Source of the DNA: Pythium myriotylum
Lineage: Eukaryota; Oomycota; Peronosporomycetes; Pythiales; Pythiaceae
Assembly (NCBI GenBank): GCA_023091665.1
Contig: JALJCQ010000004.1
Coordinates: 2,046,001-2,110,000, forward strand
Direction: 5' to 3'
Length of the DNA stretch: 64,000 nucleotides
How positions within the stretch are numbered: the stretch's first letter is position 1; the number at the start of each line of letters is the position of its first letter. A model generated the notes under the pieces. That model had not been told where the DNA came from and made no database searches. It worked only from the letters and a program-made list of their open reading frames with translations. This document shows positions 43,071 through 55,814 of the stretch, piece after piece. A program made the position numbers and the translations under genes.

Positions 43071-45937
43071 ATGGCGCAGATCTCCGGATCTCCAGATGCC
43101 ACTGAGATCATGACGCGAAATGCTCGGCTGGCACGCACCGTCTTGACTTGGGCGCAAGACGCTTGCAGCCACGTTGACGAAGGCGAAAACTCGTGCAGGA
43201 ATCTCCACGACCGACTAGAAAGCGTTTACCAGGAAGTTCGTCGCGATGGATATTTGGGTGGAAAGAAACTCGTGTCCAACTTTGCCAAGGCCGTTGAAGA
43301 GTTCTACCAAGTGCTCAATGGCTACAAAACGGCAAAGCTCATTGAACGCTTGCTGCATCACAGAGCATTCTGGTCTTCAATCAAAGCGATCAATGAAGAC
43401 GTCGACATGTTGCTGAAAGATTTGGGGCTCGATCCACACGACTGGAGAGTAGTTTGGGAGACTGATCGACTGAACAATCGCCTCAAGCTTGAAGAGCGCT
43501 GCCAGAACCGCACGGCCCTGGAACACGACATTCAAGGAAGTGACAATCAACTCCAGACGCTGATCCTCCTCAAGGCGGAAAGAGAAAAAATCAAGCACAA
43601 GAACGAGGGTGAACCTGACTTGCCGATCGAAACTAAAGAAGCAATCAAGGCTGCGTTTAACATCGTGATGAGTGCTAGTCCATTCAAGTCAGTCGAGGAA
43701 AAAGTGCCGACATGGTTCTTGTCTGCCTGGGACATCGAGTTCAAGGAAACCCCCATCGGAAAGGGAGCGTTTGGTGAAGTCTTTCGCGGGACGTGGAAGA
43801 AGGAAATCAAGGTCGTCATCAAGACTTTGATTCTCGACCAACCCACTATGACTGCATTGGGTCGAAAGGATTTTTTGGCTGAGGTTGAGATTCTTCAGAC
43901 GTTGAAAGGGCATCCAAACATCATCACCTTTTACGGGGCTTGCCATGTATCGACTCGACCGTGCATTGTGTATGAAGATGCAATCCACGGTGATCTCGGT
44001 AACTACCTTGTGGTGACCAAAAACGCGACATTCTGGAAGCTCTTTTACGAGGCGGCTCTTGGATTGAAGCATCTTTACGACCATAATATCGCGCATGGCG
44101 ATCTGAAACTCAACAACATACTCGTGGACAAGGAAGGCACCGCCAAGCTGGCAGACTTTGGTTTGAGCCGCGTCAGGAGTCATACCAACTCCAAGAACAG
44201 ATCCTCGCTCCCGAATGGCAAGTTGGTGGGCGGATTACGCTGGCTCGCACCGGAACGCTTCAATCACGCAGCAAACCAACAATCTGATGTGTACGCGCTC
44301 GGTATGTGCCTTATCGAGGCGTTCAGCGGAGACGTTCCTTATGGCACTCTCAACGACAACGGTGTCATTGAAAAAATCCAAAAGGGCGAGATCCCTCCTC
44401 GCCCCGACAATAAGGAACTATCCGATGACGTCTGGTCGTACATCCAGCAGATGACTCAGAAAGACCCCGACGCAAGACCGAGGATTCACGACGTTGTCGA
44501 GAAATTCAAGACTCTCGCAGACCATGAATACAACAGCGCCGCCTATGACCCGATTTGTGGATCATGCGACACGAGAAACCCTGTTGACTCGAAGTTTTGC
44601 AGTCAGTGTGGCAGTCCGTTTGGTGATATAACGCCCGAGACATCGGTCGGTGCCAGCAAACGTGCGAGGATTGAGCGACATCCTCTCCAGCCACATCGTT
44701 CGGTCAAATCTCTCGTGGATGGTCTGGGCAGCACTTCTGTTGAAGAAAAGGAATCGATCGTCCAGGAACTCTATCGTCAGTGCAAGTTTGACACCGAAAA
44801 GCAGCAGGAGATAATTGACAACGGCGGGCTAGACCGCCTGGTCAGTATTGCGCGAGATACCGAGAGCCCTGTTTGTTCGATGTACGCGTTTGGAAGTCTT
44901 CGTGCCATGGGTGAGAATCGTCTTGGGCCACCCAAAGCCGCTATGGACGAGTTGGAGCGCAAGATCTACGGTGCCATCATGCCGAGTGCAATTGACTTGG
45001 CCACGCTTACAACTCTCAACAGTGCACCCGACGATGTGCACAAAGGAGCAGAGCTTGTCCAGCTTCTCGTGAAGCTTGGTCACGCAAATCGGAACGTTGG
45101 CGAAACTGTGACAAAAAACCTCGCGTTAGCGTTGGGAGAACCTTCGTTGAAGGAATCGCGCGTTGTGATTCTCACTGCACTTGACGAAGTGACTGAGGAT
45201 CACGAAGATAACTCGGGCTATCTTTAAGAAGTCGATGGTGTCTGCAACACTTTGCTTCGGGTGCATGAAAATGGCAGCGATAATGAGAGACGTCTCGTGC
45301 TCGTGTTACTGGATCGACTTACAGAGAAGTGGACTCCCTCAGCGGAGCAGTGGCCAGCGGAGTTGGGTGCCAGGGTTCTTGTGAACGCTCTTCAAGAAAA
45401 TAGCGAGCACCGAGAACTCGCCCTAAACGTACTCGCAAACATCGCAAAAGTGCTGGCCGTGAAGGACCTTGCTGCCTACCATCTCGTCATTCCGACTCTC
45501 GTTGAGGTACTAAACACGAGATCTTCTGAGCGCCAGGTACGCGCATTCAAGACTATTTCACTTCTTGGTAGATACAAGTACAATGCATTGGCCTTCGTGG
45601 ACGCGAATGGGATCCAGGCTCTCGAGCACGTACTGACCCAATCGGAGGCTGCGACGGCGAAGAATGTTCTTTGGAGCCTTGGTCAGCTCCTGCAGAGCAG
45701 TCCAGACATGAACGAAGCCGTGGCCCGCAGTGAAGTGATCATCACGGCATGTGGAGAGTACTTGGAATCGAAGAACGACGGCGGATCACTAGTTCTGCGC
45801 GGAGTTGTGCACAACCCCGCGACAATTCGAGCGATGGATAAAGCTGTCATGTGGCGAAAACTCATAAAGTCGATCAAGCGTGACGATCCTTACGCTGAAG
45901 ACACGGTCATCAACTCTATCCAGACACTTCTTCGACT
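43060..45937 (+). repeat. Arm B of the ~2.9-kb inverted duplication
   Basis: Near-identical to 29682-32560 in reverse orientation. The similarity ends at CTTCTTCGACT (45927-45937), after which the frame continues into sequence unrelated to kinase A. Confidence 0.93.
43071..45937 (+). pseudogene. TKL kinase B: near-copy of kinase A with a premature stop
   Basis: From the ATG at 43071 the protein matches kinase A almost residue for residue (MAQISGSPDATEIM against MALNYGSPDATEIM; a few later changes such as CGSCDTRN for CGSCYTRN). Codon 719 is TAA (45225-45227) where kinase A has CAA, so the product would be 718 residues: helical bundle, complete kinase domain (HGDLKLNN, DFG) and zinc ribbon, but only part of the ARM region. 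After the stop the frame reopens (45252 on) and keeps matching kinase A to 45937. It may make a truncated active kinase or be a young pseudogene; a sequencing error at that base cannot be excluded. Confidence 0.8.
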
Positions 45938-46067
45938 CATTTCAGAGCCACCAAGCGAGGGAAGCGCCTCAAGCGAAGCTCGTGAGAATATTGCAAGTGG
46001 CCCTCATCCCCACTATACCCAGATTATCAACGAGCAGTCCAATCGTCAACAGGAACAAACGCAGGTT

Positions 46068-49000
46068 ATGGATTCTGATTCTAACTGGGAGGCCGAGGCA
46101 GGAGAGAAGAATTTTCGCGAGCCAGAACGCATAGGTTCTCAACCAGAAGAAGACACGCCGCAGGAAACGCGTTACCATGTGGCAGCAAAGCTGCTAAAAT
46201 CGGGGGTTCGAAATGGCGATATAATGCTTGTGGAAGAAGTTTTGTCTATTCGGTCGAAAGCGGAGGCATCCAATGAGGTGCGTGCTTTGCCAGCTTTGCC
46301 ATGCGCAAGTGTTCGCTCTGATTATGGACTGTTTCAAATATGCTATTTAGCCCCAGTTGAATCTGAAGAGGGTTGTGAATACACCCGACGAGGTTTGTCT
46401 CGCTTTTCCTTCCTCACTTCTTCTGCGCAATAACCGCCTCTGTGATCACCGCAGCTCGGGGAGACACCCATTTTTTGGGCCGCACTTGGAGGCCACTTCG
46501 ATATATCGTGTCTGCTAATCGATGCAGGCGCGATTGTCAATCTTCCCAACAAGGTGAGCATTTTGGATTTGTCGAATCCAGTCAGATTGATCACCCTAAC
46601 TCGGTACGTTGTACTTCGTGTACTTTGAATTGAAAGTTGGGGATTTTGCCGATGCATAGACTGGTGGAGCGAAGCCTCAAGTGTAGCAGTTGGGAAGAAC
46701 AGCAATCTCTCTATAAGTGTGCGCGAGTATTCACCCTCTGCGGTGGAGTGTGGGATACTGCTTGTGATAAGATTGTGCACAACGCGGCTAGGCGGATTGA
46801 AAAAGGCAATGGATCAGCCGGGTTGACAAGCCCGCCCGAAAACCGAACCGTGGGTAATTTCTACCAGGGTTTCGCTGAATTGTGTCGTTATTGGTGCACT
46901 CGAAGACCTGACGAGGACGATATGGTAGACTGTGATGTACCCTTAGAAGTTTTACGACGTGGTCGTAGCCACGTCCAAGTCTACTTAAACGACATGGCTG
47001 CTTCCGCACCTCGTGATATGTCCATCTACCATCTGATGTGCATTCTCGGCGCAAACACGAATATTTTCTCGACGCATAATGCGCAGGAGCGCACTAGCCC
47101 GAGGATATCGAGCAATGCGCACGTTCAAGACCTCAGGTGGGAGACTGTTATCAATGATCATGACCCTCATTCCAACACCCAGTCACACATCATCAGGGGC
47201 TGGGTGTTTCCACCTGACGAGAAGTACGATGTTGTTAACTGTCACTTCTTCTCGTCAGCTTCGTTCTTCTTGATCTGCATAGATACAGAGCAGTATGCCG
47301 ATCATCTCGAGGCATTAAAAGACCGAGAACCTCAGTCAGAACCCAGTCTTGATGAGGAGACAGCGTCACCAAGCGCTATTGACTTCAAGTCTAGTATCCT
47401 ACGGCACATCCGCATGATTATCGCCACCCGACCGGCTGCGAGAATCCATCTCTTCGCGACAAATCAAGACGCTGAGGGGCAACGATTGTCACTTGTGATG
47501 AATGATCTTGCTGTAGAGATCAGAAACATGAAGTGGAGTTATAGTGAAGCCATTAAGCGGGATATCCACACTTGTGGGTCCGGAGCCGACGAGGACGCGA
47601 TTGTTCATTTCGATACTCTCAATCACATAAGTAACGAACTCAACACATGGGAAGATTCAACGTGGGTGAATGTTTCGACCTCATCAGTTGAGCCAACCAT
47701 ACTCCCAAGTGGCACCGCTAAAGACAACGTGATCGAGCTGATCTTGAAGCGCAGAGGAGTTCGAATGAACAATCATGACGCGGATGTTCTCACGGAAATA
47801 CGAAACCTTCGGAACGAAGCCGTTTGTTTCCAGTTTGGTAAGCTGAGGACTCGACTCCAACTTGAGTCGACATCCTAGTCGTACTCTTGCTTGCTTTGAC
47901 CCAGGCATGTACCAATCAACAATGGATACCCTTCGCAGAATGGGCGAGTTGCTGCATCTTCCTCATGATGATGCTGAGTCGAGCGACGTTATCCTTGATC
48001 CACTAAAATACGCAAAACATGCATACACGTTGGTGGACAGTCCGCCGACTACAGATGCCGTGAAAGATGCACAACCAGGCATCGATGACGTGCTGCTGTT
48101 TCGGCGATCACTCATTGGTTTCACATGCACACCGCGTAGAAGTGAGATCGAGCTGTCTTCATCGGCAAACTTTGTCATTCCAGCCTTATGGGTTCTTACG
48201 GTGGATCAAACAAAAAACGAAGACACCACCAGTGAACATGAAGTCTTGCAGACTTACATGCTCGATTTTGAGCCCCCGACATCGTTCGCTCAACATCTGG
48301 CCGTCGCGATTGAGTCTGACTCGCTGTATCCTGTACTGGAATCCAAATGGATTGGCTTCTCTCATCAGGAAACGGAGTTTCGGATCATCTTTCGCCAGGA
48401 TTCAAGTGGCTATGCAATTCAACTATCAGCTGTCGTAGGTTCCAAGCCAGTCGCAACCCAGCCTGTAAGATTGGCGATGTACCAAGCCATCAAGACGGTA
48501 AAAAACCTGTATCCAGGACTTTGGTTTGTGAAGAAAGATGGTTGGCTTGCGACAAAATGGGCCATCCATGACATTCTTCAAGATCGAAATGCTGCTGTTG
48601 ATGGCAAACGCCATCAAGAGACAGACCAAAAATTGTATGTTGGTAGAGTTTGTGTGCTCGGGCCAAGCCGCTGGGGAAAGACCAGTTTGGTGAAATCCCT
48701 TGCGCAAAACTACCCTTCGCTCACTCATCAAGACGAGCGTACTATCGGCCTCGATCGCGTAACCACCTCATTTTTGCGTCCACACCACAACGGCCTGCAA
48801 AGACACTTTGTGACCTTCTGTGATTTTGAAGGCAGCGATGAGTTCAAGTCTGTGCAAGAAATATTCTTTTCGAAGCGATCCTTGTTTCTCGTATGTGTCG
48901 ACCTCCAAGCGTACACCAGTGCGTATGGGCAGGCCAAGCTTTTGTACTCAGCTGACGAAAATGACGTGGAAATGAAGGCATACATAAAGGCCAAATTGGT

Positions 49001-50339
49001 GCGGTGGATAGAAATGATCTACGATAAAGTAAAGCATCCAGTGTGTGTGTTCGTCGCAACAAAGAAAGACCTCTTGAAAGGTAACCATGCTCGAATCCAG
49101 AAAATGAAGAACCATCTCGAAAAAAAGGTGCAAGATTGCTTCAACGAGGTATGCGATATCTACAAGAGCCGCCTCACGCATATCAGTCTTATGAGGTCAA
49201 AAGGATCGCCCGCTGCAGCGTCTATTTCAGATTTACAACGTAAACTCAAAACGCTTGAATCATCTCGAGATGATCTGAAGAAGCCACGATGGATTGAAAC
49301 GAGCTGCGCGAACTTGCGAGAAGTACTGAATGCCCAAACTGAAGTGGAACAGTTCGCTGATGAGCTGGATCAGCACGTGACACTCCCACGCATGTATGCC
49401 CTTGCACTAAGAACTATCGACGAATGGAGACGCTCCCTATCTCATCAGCTCAACGACTCAATCATCGTTCGAGCCAAAGATCTTCTGGAAAAGCTATCGT
49501 TAGAAGTCTCCGAGTCAGGAATGGCAATTTTGGACCTGTTGCACGATGTTGGTGAGATCGTCAAATTCGAAGACCTTGGTGTACACGACATAGAACCGGA
49601 CGTGATGATGGAAGATCCACAGCTCGTGGTCGAAGTATGCCGTCAAGTGGTCACCCATCATGCACGAAGCGAGAAAATTACGCATCTTAATTTCAAGCAG
49701 CTGGCATTCTGGGGCAACTCCCCGATACATAGCAGGATTATTCGTGTGCTAGCTTGGAAGGAAGCGCTACACCACCTTGGAATCGCTCACCCAGTAGGCA
49801 AGATGTGTGCACAGGTAGACTTGCTTGTTCCTGTATACTGGAGGCGGCTGTCCCACTACTTTGGTGGGATCGAAAAGGTCAAGAAGACGCACCACCATGA
49901 TCGCCACGTGAAGTGGGTCTACAGCTTCGACTCGGGACTCCCCGCATCACTATTCCGCGAATTCTTAGTCAAGAGCTGCTCAACGCACGGACGCCAAGTG
50001 CAACACAACTCAGTGGCCTACAAGTTCGACGATGTTCTTTTTCAAGTACGCGTGTCAAAAATGACGAAGGACCCTAATCCTGTCCTTGTCGTCGAGGCCG
50101 TCGGATGCAACGAAGCCTCGAACGGATGGAGCCGTTTCTATCAAGTATGTGGCGTCATCAATAGTGTGATCGACGGTCAGTGGCTCATAACAAGCTGTAA
50201 CGCGTTCATCAACCCCGAGGACCCGAACTCTGAGACCACGCAAGTCGAGAACGAGACCATCCCAGACTTTGAGACGCGGATGTGGTTGCCTCCTAGTCTT
50301 CGCTGGTGGCCCTACAACGGCAACGGACCGAAGCCATAA
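46068..50339 (+). CDS. Ankyrin-Roco protein with two tandem Roc-COR units
   Basis: Exons seen: 46068(?)-46277, 46455-46553 (ankyrin GETPIFWAALGGHFD...), an unresolved stretch 46554-46900, an exon ending about 47838, and ~47906-50339 after a 67-nt intron beginning GTAAGC. The N-terminus is ankyrin-like. Next comes a degenerate Roc domain (~47085-47780) with no P-loop, then a COR domain (LLHLPHDDAESSDVILDP..., VIPALW), then a second Roc (GPSRWGKTS; switch II DFEGS rather than DFAGQ; TKKD) and a second COR (LLHDVGEIVKFEDLG, LVPVYW), ending WLPPSLRWWPYNGNGPKP. The start is uncertain: the frame is continuous upstream with the tail of kinase B, and I propose ATG 46068 (MDSDSNWEAEAG). Loss of Gln in switch II suggests impaired GTP hydrolysis (inference). 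It is a paralogue of the Roco gene at 21.1-25.2 kb. Confidence 0.75.
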
Positions 50340-51012
50340 TTTTTTAGATATGGCATGTTCCTGTTTACGGATCTTTCCATATCGACGCACATCGATTCGT
50401 CTGCTGCTTCGTTCGCTCAGATTCTGATTCCTGTGTGTGTAACGAACTCTTCACACTGTCCCTGCTCTTGCACGGTTCGACCTTTGACAATTGATATCCG
50501 AACGAGCGAGGATCCAATCCAACGCTGCGACAAATCCCCAAATCTCTGGCGCCGTTTCTCGTCCGTAATTTATTTCCAGTGGGTGGGTGGGGGTTCCTCG
50601 CCGGCGGCCGACGCCGCCTGGAACTGTGCGCGAAGGCGGCGCGCCTTCCGCCGGCGCCGAGCGCTCTCCGCCAGGCGGTCGGCGCGGGTTTAACTTAACG
50701 CGCGGCGGTCGAAGAGGCGCGACGGCCTCTGAACTCGCGCCACGCACGTCGGTCAGCTCGACGCGTCTCTCGCACGCGCCGAAGCTTACGGCGGGGCAGA
50801 AATATATATAAACCGTAATATATGGGATGGACCCACGTGTCAGGTCGGCGCTCTCTCTCTCTCTCTCTCTCTCGCTAGTGGAAATATAACCGCCGCTGAC
50901 CGTCAAGTCAAGCGCTCCCAGTTCCCTCGTGGGAAGAGAAGAAGCCCGAGCACCGAGCGAGGCAGTCAGTCTCGCCGCTGAGGAGCGCCACTCGCGCCTG
51001 TTCTCTCCCGCC
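50340..51012. promoter_or_regulatory. Promoter region of the ankyrin-FYVE gene
   Basis: The 673 bases include a GC-rich block (~50585-50790), a TATA-like run (50802-50812) about 200 bases before the start codon, and a CT microsatellite (50851-50873) that may act as a pyrimidine-rich initiator. No gene is supported. Confidence 0.45.
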
Positions 51013-52317
51013 ATGGTCGAGATCGACATCGACGCGCCGCTGCCCGCGACCGACGCCGCGCCGGCGCCGCATGCGACGCGCGCCATGGCTGCGCGCGCGG
51101 CCATGGCCCAGCACCAGCCGCACAAGCGCGGCCCGCCCTCCACGAGCAGCAGCGGCAGCCTGAGCAAGCACACGCGCTCGTCCGCGAGCCTCTCGGCGCC
51201 CGACGAAGAGGACGACGACGTCTACGAGCACCGCGCGCCGCCCGCGCCGCTCTACAACGTCGACCAGCTCATGGCCGCCAACGCGCGCGACAGTCTGCTC
51301 ATGCCCAGCGGCAGCCTCGGCAACATGACGGGCAGCTTCGCGACCGCGCGCCAGTCCGAGTACGGCAGCGACCTCATGCGCATGGACGACGGCTACCGCT
51401 CCTCGAGCGTGCGCGCGCGCCGCACGTCCGCCGCCGCGACCGTCGACGGGCTCACGCCGCTGCTCCAGGCCGCGCGCACGGGCGACCTCGTGCTGCTCAA
51501 CTCGCTCATCATCCAGCCGGGCACCGACATCCTGCGGCGCGACCCGGTCTACGGCCAGACGGCGCTCCACTTCGCGATCCGAGGCGGCCACTTGGCGGTC
51601 GTGCAGGCGCTGCTCATGCCCGAACTCGCCGGCTCGATCGTGAACGTGCCCGACAGCCGCCGCAACACGGCACTCCACCTGGCCGCGGCCAAGTCGCGCC
51701 GCATGGCCAAGGTGCTCATCGACGCCGGCGCCGACGTCAACTTTGTCAACATGCGCAACCAGACTCCGCTCGGAGTCCACATCCTCACGGTCACCAAGGA
51801 CGACCCGACCATGACCGAGATCTTGCTCCAGGCACGCGCCAACCCGAACGCGCCCGTGGACAAGTCGACGGCGCTCCACGTTGCGCTCGACAAGGGCCTC
51901 TACCAGATCGCTCAGCACCTCGTGCGGTACGGCGGCCGGCTCGACATCAAGGACGAGAGTGGCAAGATGGTCTTTGACAAGGTCGAGCCGACGCTGCTCA
52001 AGCTGCTGATGAGCAACGTCAGCCATGCGCCGGTGTGGATCCCGGACGAGGAGCGCACCAAGTGCATGGAGTGCAAGAAACAGTTCGGCTCGCTGGGCGC
52101 ACGGCGCCACCACTGCCGGTTCTGTGGCCGACTGCTGTGCTCCAAGTGCTCGTCATGTCATCTGCGCGGTACGGAGATCCCGTTCCGGCAACGCCGCAAG
52201 AAGGACCGGCAGTCTCCGAACAAGAACCAACGCGTCTGCACGATGTGTTACGATATCACCAAGGAAGGTAAGGCCGCGTCGACGGCGACAAGCTCAGCGG
52301 CCGCCGCGGCGCATTAG
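51013..52317 (+). CDS. Ankyrin-repeat FYVE-finger protein
   Basis: Intronless, 434 residues from the ATG at 51013 (MVEIDIDAPLP); an upstream in-frame start lies in low-complexity leader sequence. Residues 1-140 are Ala/Ser-rich and probably disordered. Ankyrin repeats occupy ~145-315 (GLTPLLQAARTGD, GQTALHFAIRGGH, NTALHLAAAKS, STALHVALDKG). The FYVE zinc finger at ~343-413 has all three signature motifs: WIPD (343-346), RRHHCR (364-369) and RVC (407-409), with paired cysteines from 351 to 412. FYVE domains with these motifs bind phosphatidylinositol 3-phosphate, so I expect endosomal location; the ankyrin part would recruit a protein partner. The tail is Ala-rich. Codon use is much more GC-biased than in the kinase/Roco cluster. 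Confidence 0.92.
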   Translation: MVEIDIDAPLPATDAAPAPHATRAMAARAAMAQHQPHKRGPPSTSSSGSLSKHTRSSASLSAPDEEDDDVYEHRAPPAPLYNVDQLMAANARDSLLMPSGSLGNMTGSFATARQSEYGSDLMRMDDGYRSSSVRARRTSAAATVDGLTPLLQAARTGDLVLLNSLIIQPGTDILRRDPVYGQTALHFAIRGGHLAVVQALLMPELAGSIVNVPDSRRNTALHLAAAKSRRMAKVLIDAGADVNFVNMRNQTPLGVHILTVTKDDPTMTEILLQARANPNAPVDKSTALHVALDKGLYQIAQHLVRYGGRLDIKDESGKMVFDKVEPTLLKLLMSNVSHAPVWIPDEERTKCMECKKQFGSLGARRHHCRFCGRLLCSKCSSCHLRGTEIPFRQRRKKDRQSPNKNQRVCTMCYDITKEGKAASTATSSAAAAAH

Positions 52318-53058
52318 ATGCGGGACAGGCGGGCCTCCATACATCTGATGCGGAAGCGGAGGCGCGGCCAACGGGTGGGTTGTGCATGACCGACGCTCTT
52401 CTCGCACAGACAATGAGACAGCAGGTGTCTCCACTGTCCAAGTCCGGACGTGTGACGGGTGGCAATACTCGCGAGCACAACGGAATGCCGCGGACACCTC
52501 GTACGACGTTCCAACACCGGCGGTCGAGAGTACCGAAGACAGGATTGGCGTGGCTCCAGTCAGGAAATGGCTGGAGACCACATACTTGCACATACAGTGT
52601 CGTAGGCGTGCGCTCGAATGACAAATACATTAACTTTCTTTGTGTGAGCACCCCGCACTTGTTTACTCTCCTTTTTTGGCACGACATCACTCTTGGACCA
52701 GCTTTTCCTTCTCACTTTCTCAGCTCACTTGCATCCAACTACAACTACTCCATGGACTTCTCTGCTGGCTTCCAATGCGCGGAGCTCACGCGTTGAACGC
52801 TCCACCGAGTGCCGGAGGAGGTTTCTGATATCATTAAGGATCAGAGTCAATGCACGCAAGCAAGCAAGCAGCTCTTCCACACGTAAAATCATGGTTTTGT
52901 ATTCTGGCAGACAGTTTTTGTTGTCATCGACACTGATGAGGAAAAATAAGGAGAGAAAGAAGGCTGGGCGGGGTGGTGGAGAAGAACCGGTTCGCTCCCG
53001 CGTCACTCGCTGGGGGCTCAGCGTCGACGACCATCACATCACAGATCCCACGAGGCGC
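52318..53058. other. Convergent 3' region between ankyrin-FYVE and GAPDH
   Basis: 741 bases with no supportable gene. Short open frames on both strands show no domain features. It should contain the 3' ends of both neighbours. Confidence 0.5.
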
Positions 53059-54684
<1,626 letters not shown>

Positions 54685-55814
54685 GAACCCAGGACCCAAG
54701 CAGAAAAATGGTGATGACGCACCGCTCGCGTCTGTGTGACTGTGACAAAGCGCAGCAGCGAGACCATCATGACGCCAAAGACACGCAGAGCGAGAAGTGA
54801 TGACGCCCCAAACGCCAACACGCCAACGCCCACGCAGCCATCTCACGAGCTGCTGTCGGCGACTTCGCAACGAGTGGATACGACGACAGCCGTGGAGAGG
54901 ATGGAGAGGTACGAGCCGAAGGGTGACAGGATCGTGCTTGGAAATGCAAACGGTAAGTTGGAAGGACTCGCACAGGCTGCGAGCCGGAGATCATCAGAAA
55001 CGAGAGGAGCGTTGGGAATGGAGTGCGAGAGTTGGAGCTGCGTGTGTGGCTGGTCGGCAGCGAGCTGGACGAGGTCGAAGGCCGAGATACGAGGACGCAT
55101 GTGTCTATTGCTCTCGTAAGATGTCTGGGTGGTGAGGGGCGTTTGGGCGTGTTTATGACACTGGTGATGGGGCTGCATGGCGATCTAGTGTCTCGTGCGA
55201 GGTTCCACGGGTAAGGACGCAATGCCCGGCGTCAGTTGCCAGCCACCAATGGCGACTGCCCTGTTGATGGTGGGTCACCATAAGCAGGGGACTCGGCCCA
55301 ACTATTCGCATGGCAAAGTCTGTCTTGTCAGTGGTGAGGAACAACGGCGCATGCACTGTTTGCTCACTCCACCCAGGCTTGCTGTGGCACTTATGTATCC
55401 CTCGGTGGGGCGATTTCTCGAAGGTGGAAGAGCGATTGGCTCCTTGTTCGAGTGAGAAGTGAATGAAAAGTTGTCATAGCTATTACTCTCTCGGACTTCT
55501 CGCGCTTGGTTGGAAAACCAACCTCAGCGAAAAAGGCGCTTGGGTGAAATCCACACGTCCATCTACAACGACGAAAACGCAATGCACTTCCTCTCGGCCA
55601 AGCTATCTTCTGCGTACACTCGGTGTGGAGTGTCGAGACTCGATCTCAGCCAGATGGATACACTACCGGTTCCGAATCGGTTTCCTTTCTCCCTTTCTTT
55701 CCACATATTGTAACTCAAAGGCCCCACGGTCCTCGTCTCCTCCTGTCACCTCCATGGCCGCGGCTTCCCTGCCGACACGAAGAGCTCCTCACCTCTCCAC
55801 CTCCCTCGCCAAGC

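Noticed and set aside
50851..50873. CT microsatellite as a special element
   Set aside because: A simple dinucleotide repeat in a promoter; common and not informative alone.
54767..55222. Possible small genes between GAPDH and SRP19
   Set aside because: Overlapping Ser/Pro/Arg-rich frames on both strands with no domain, splice or codon-bias support.
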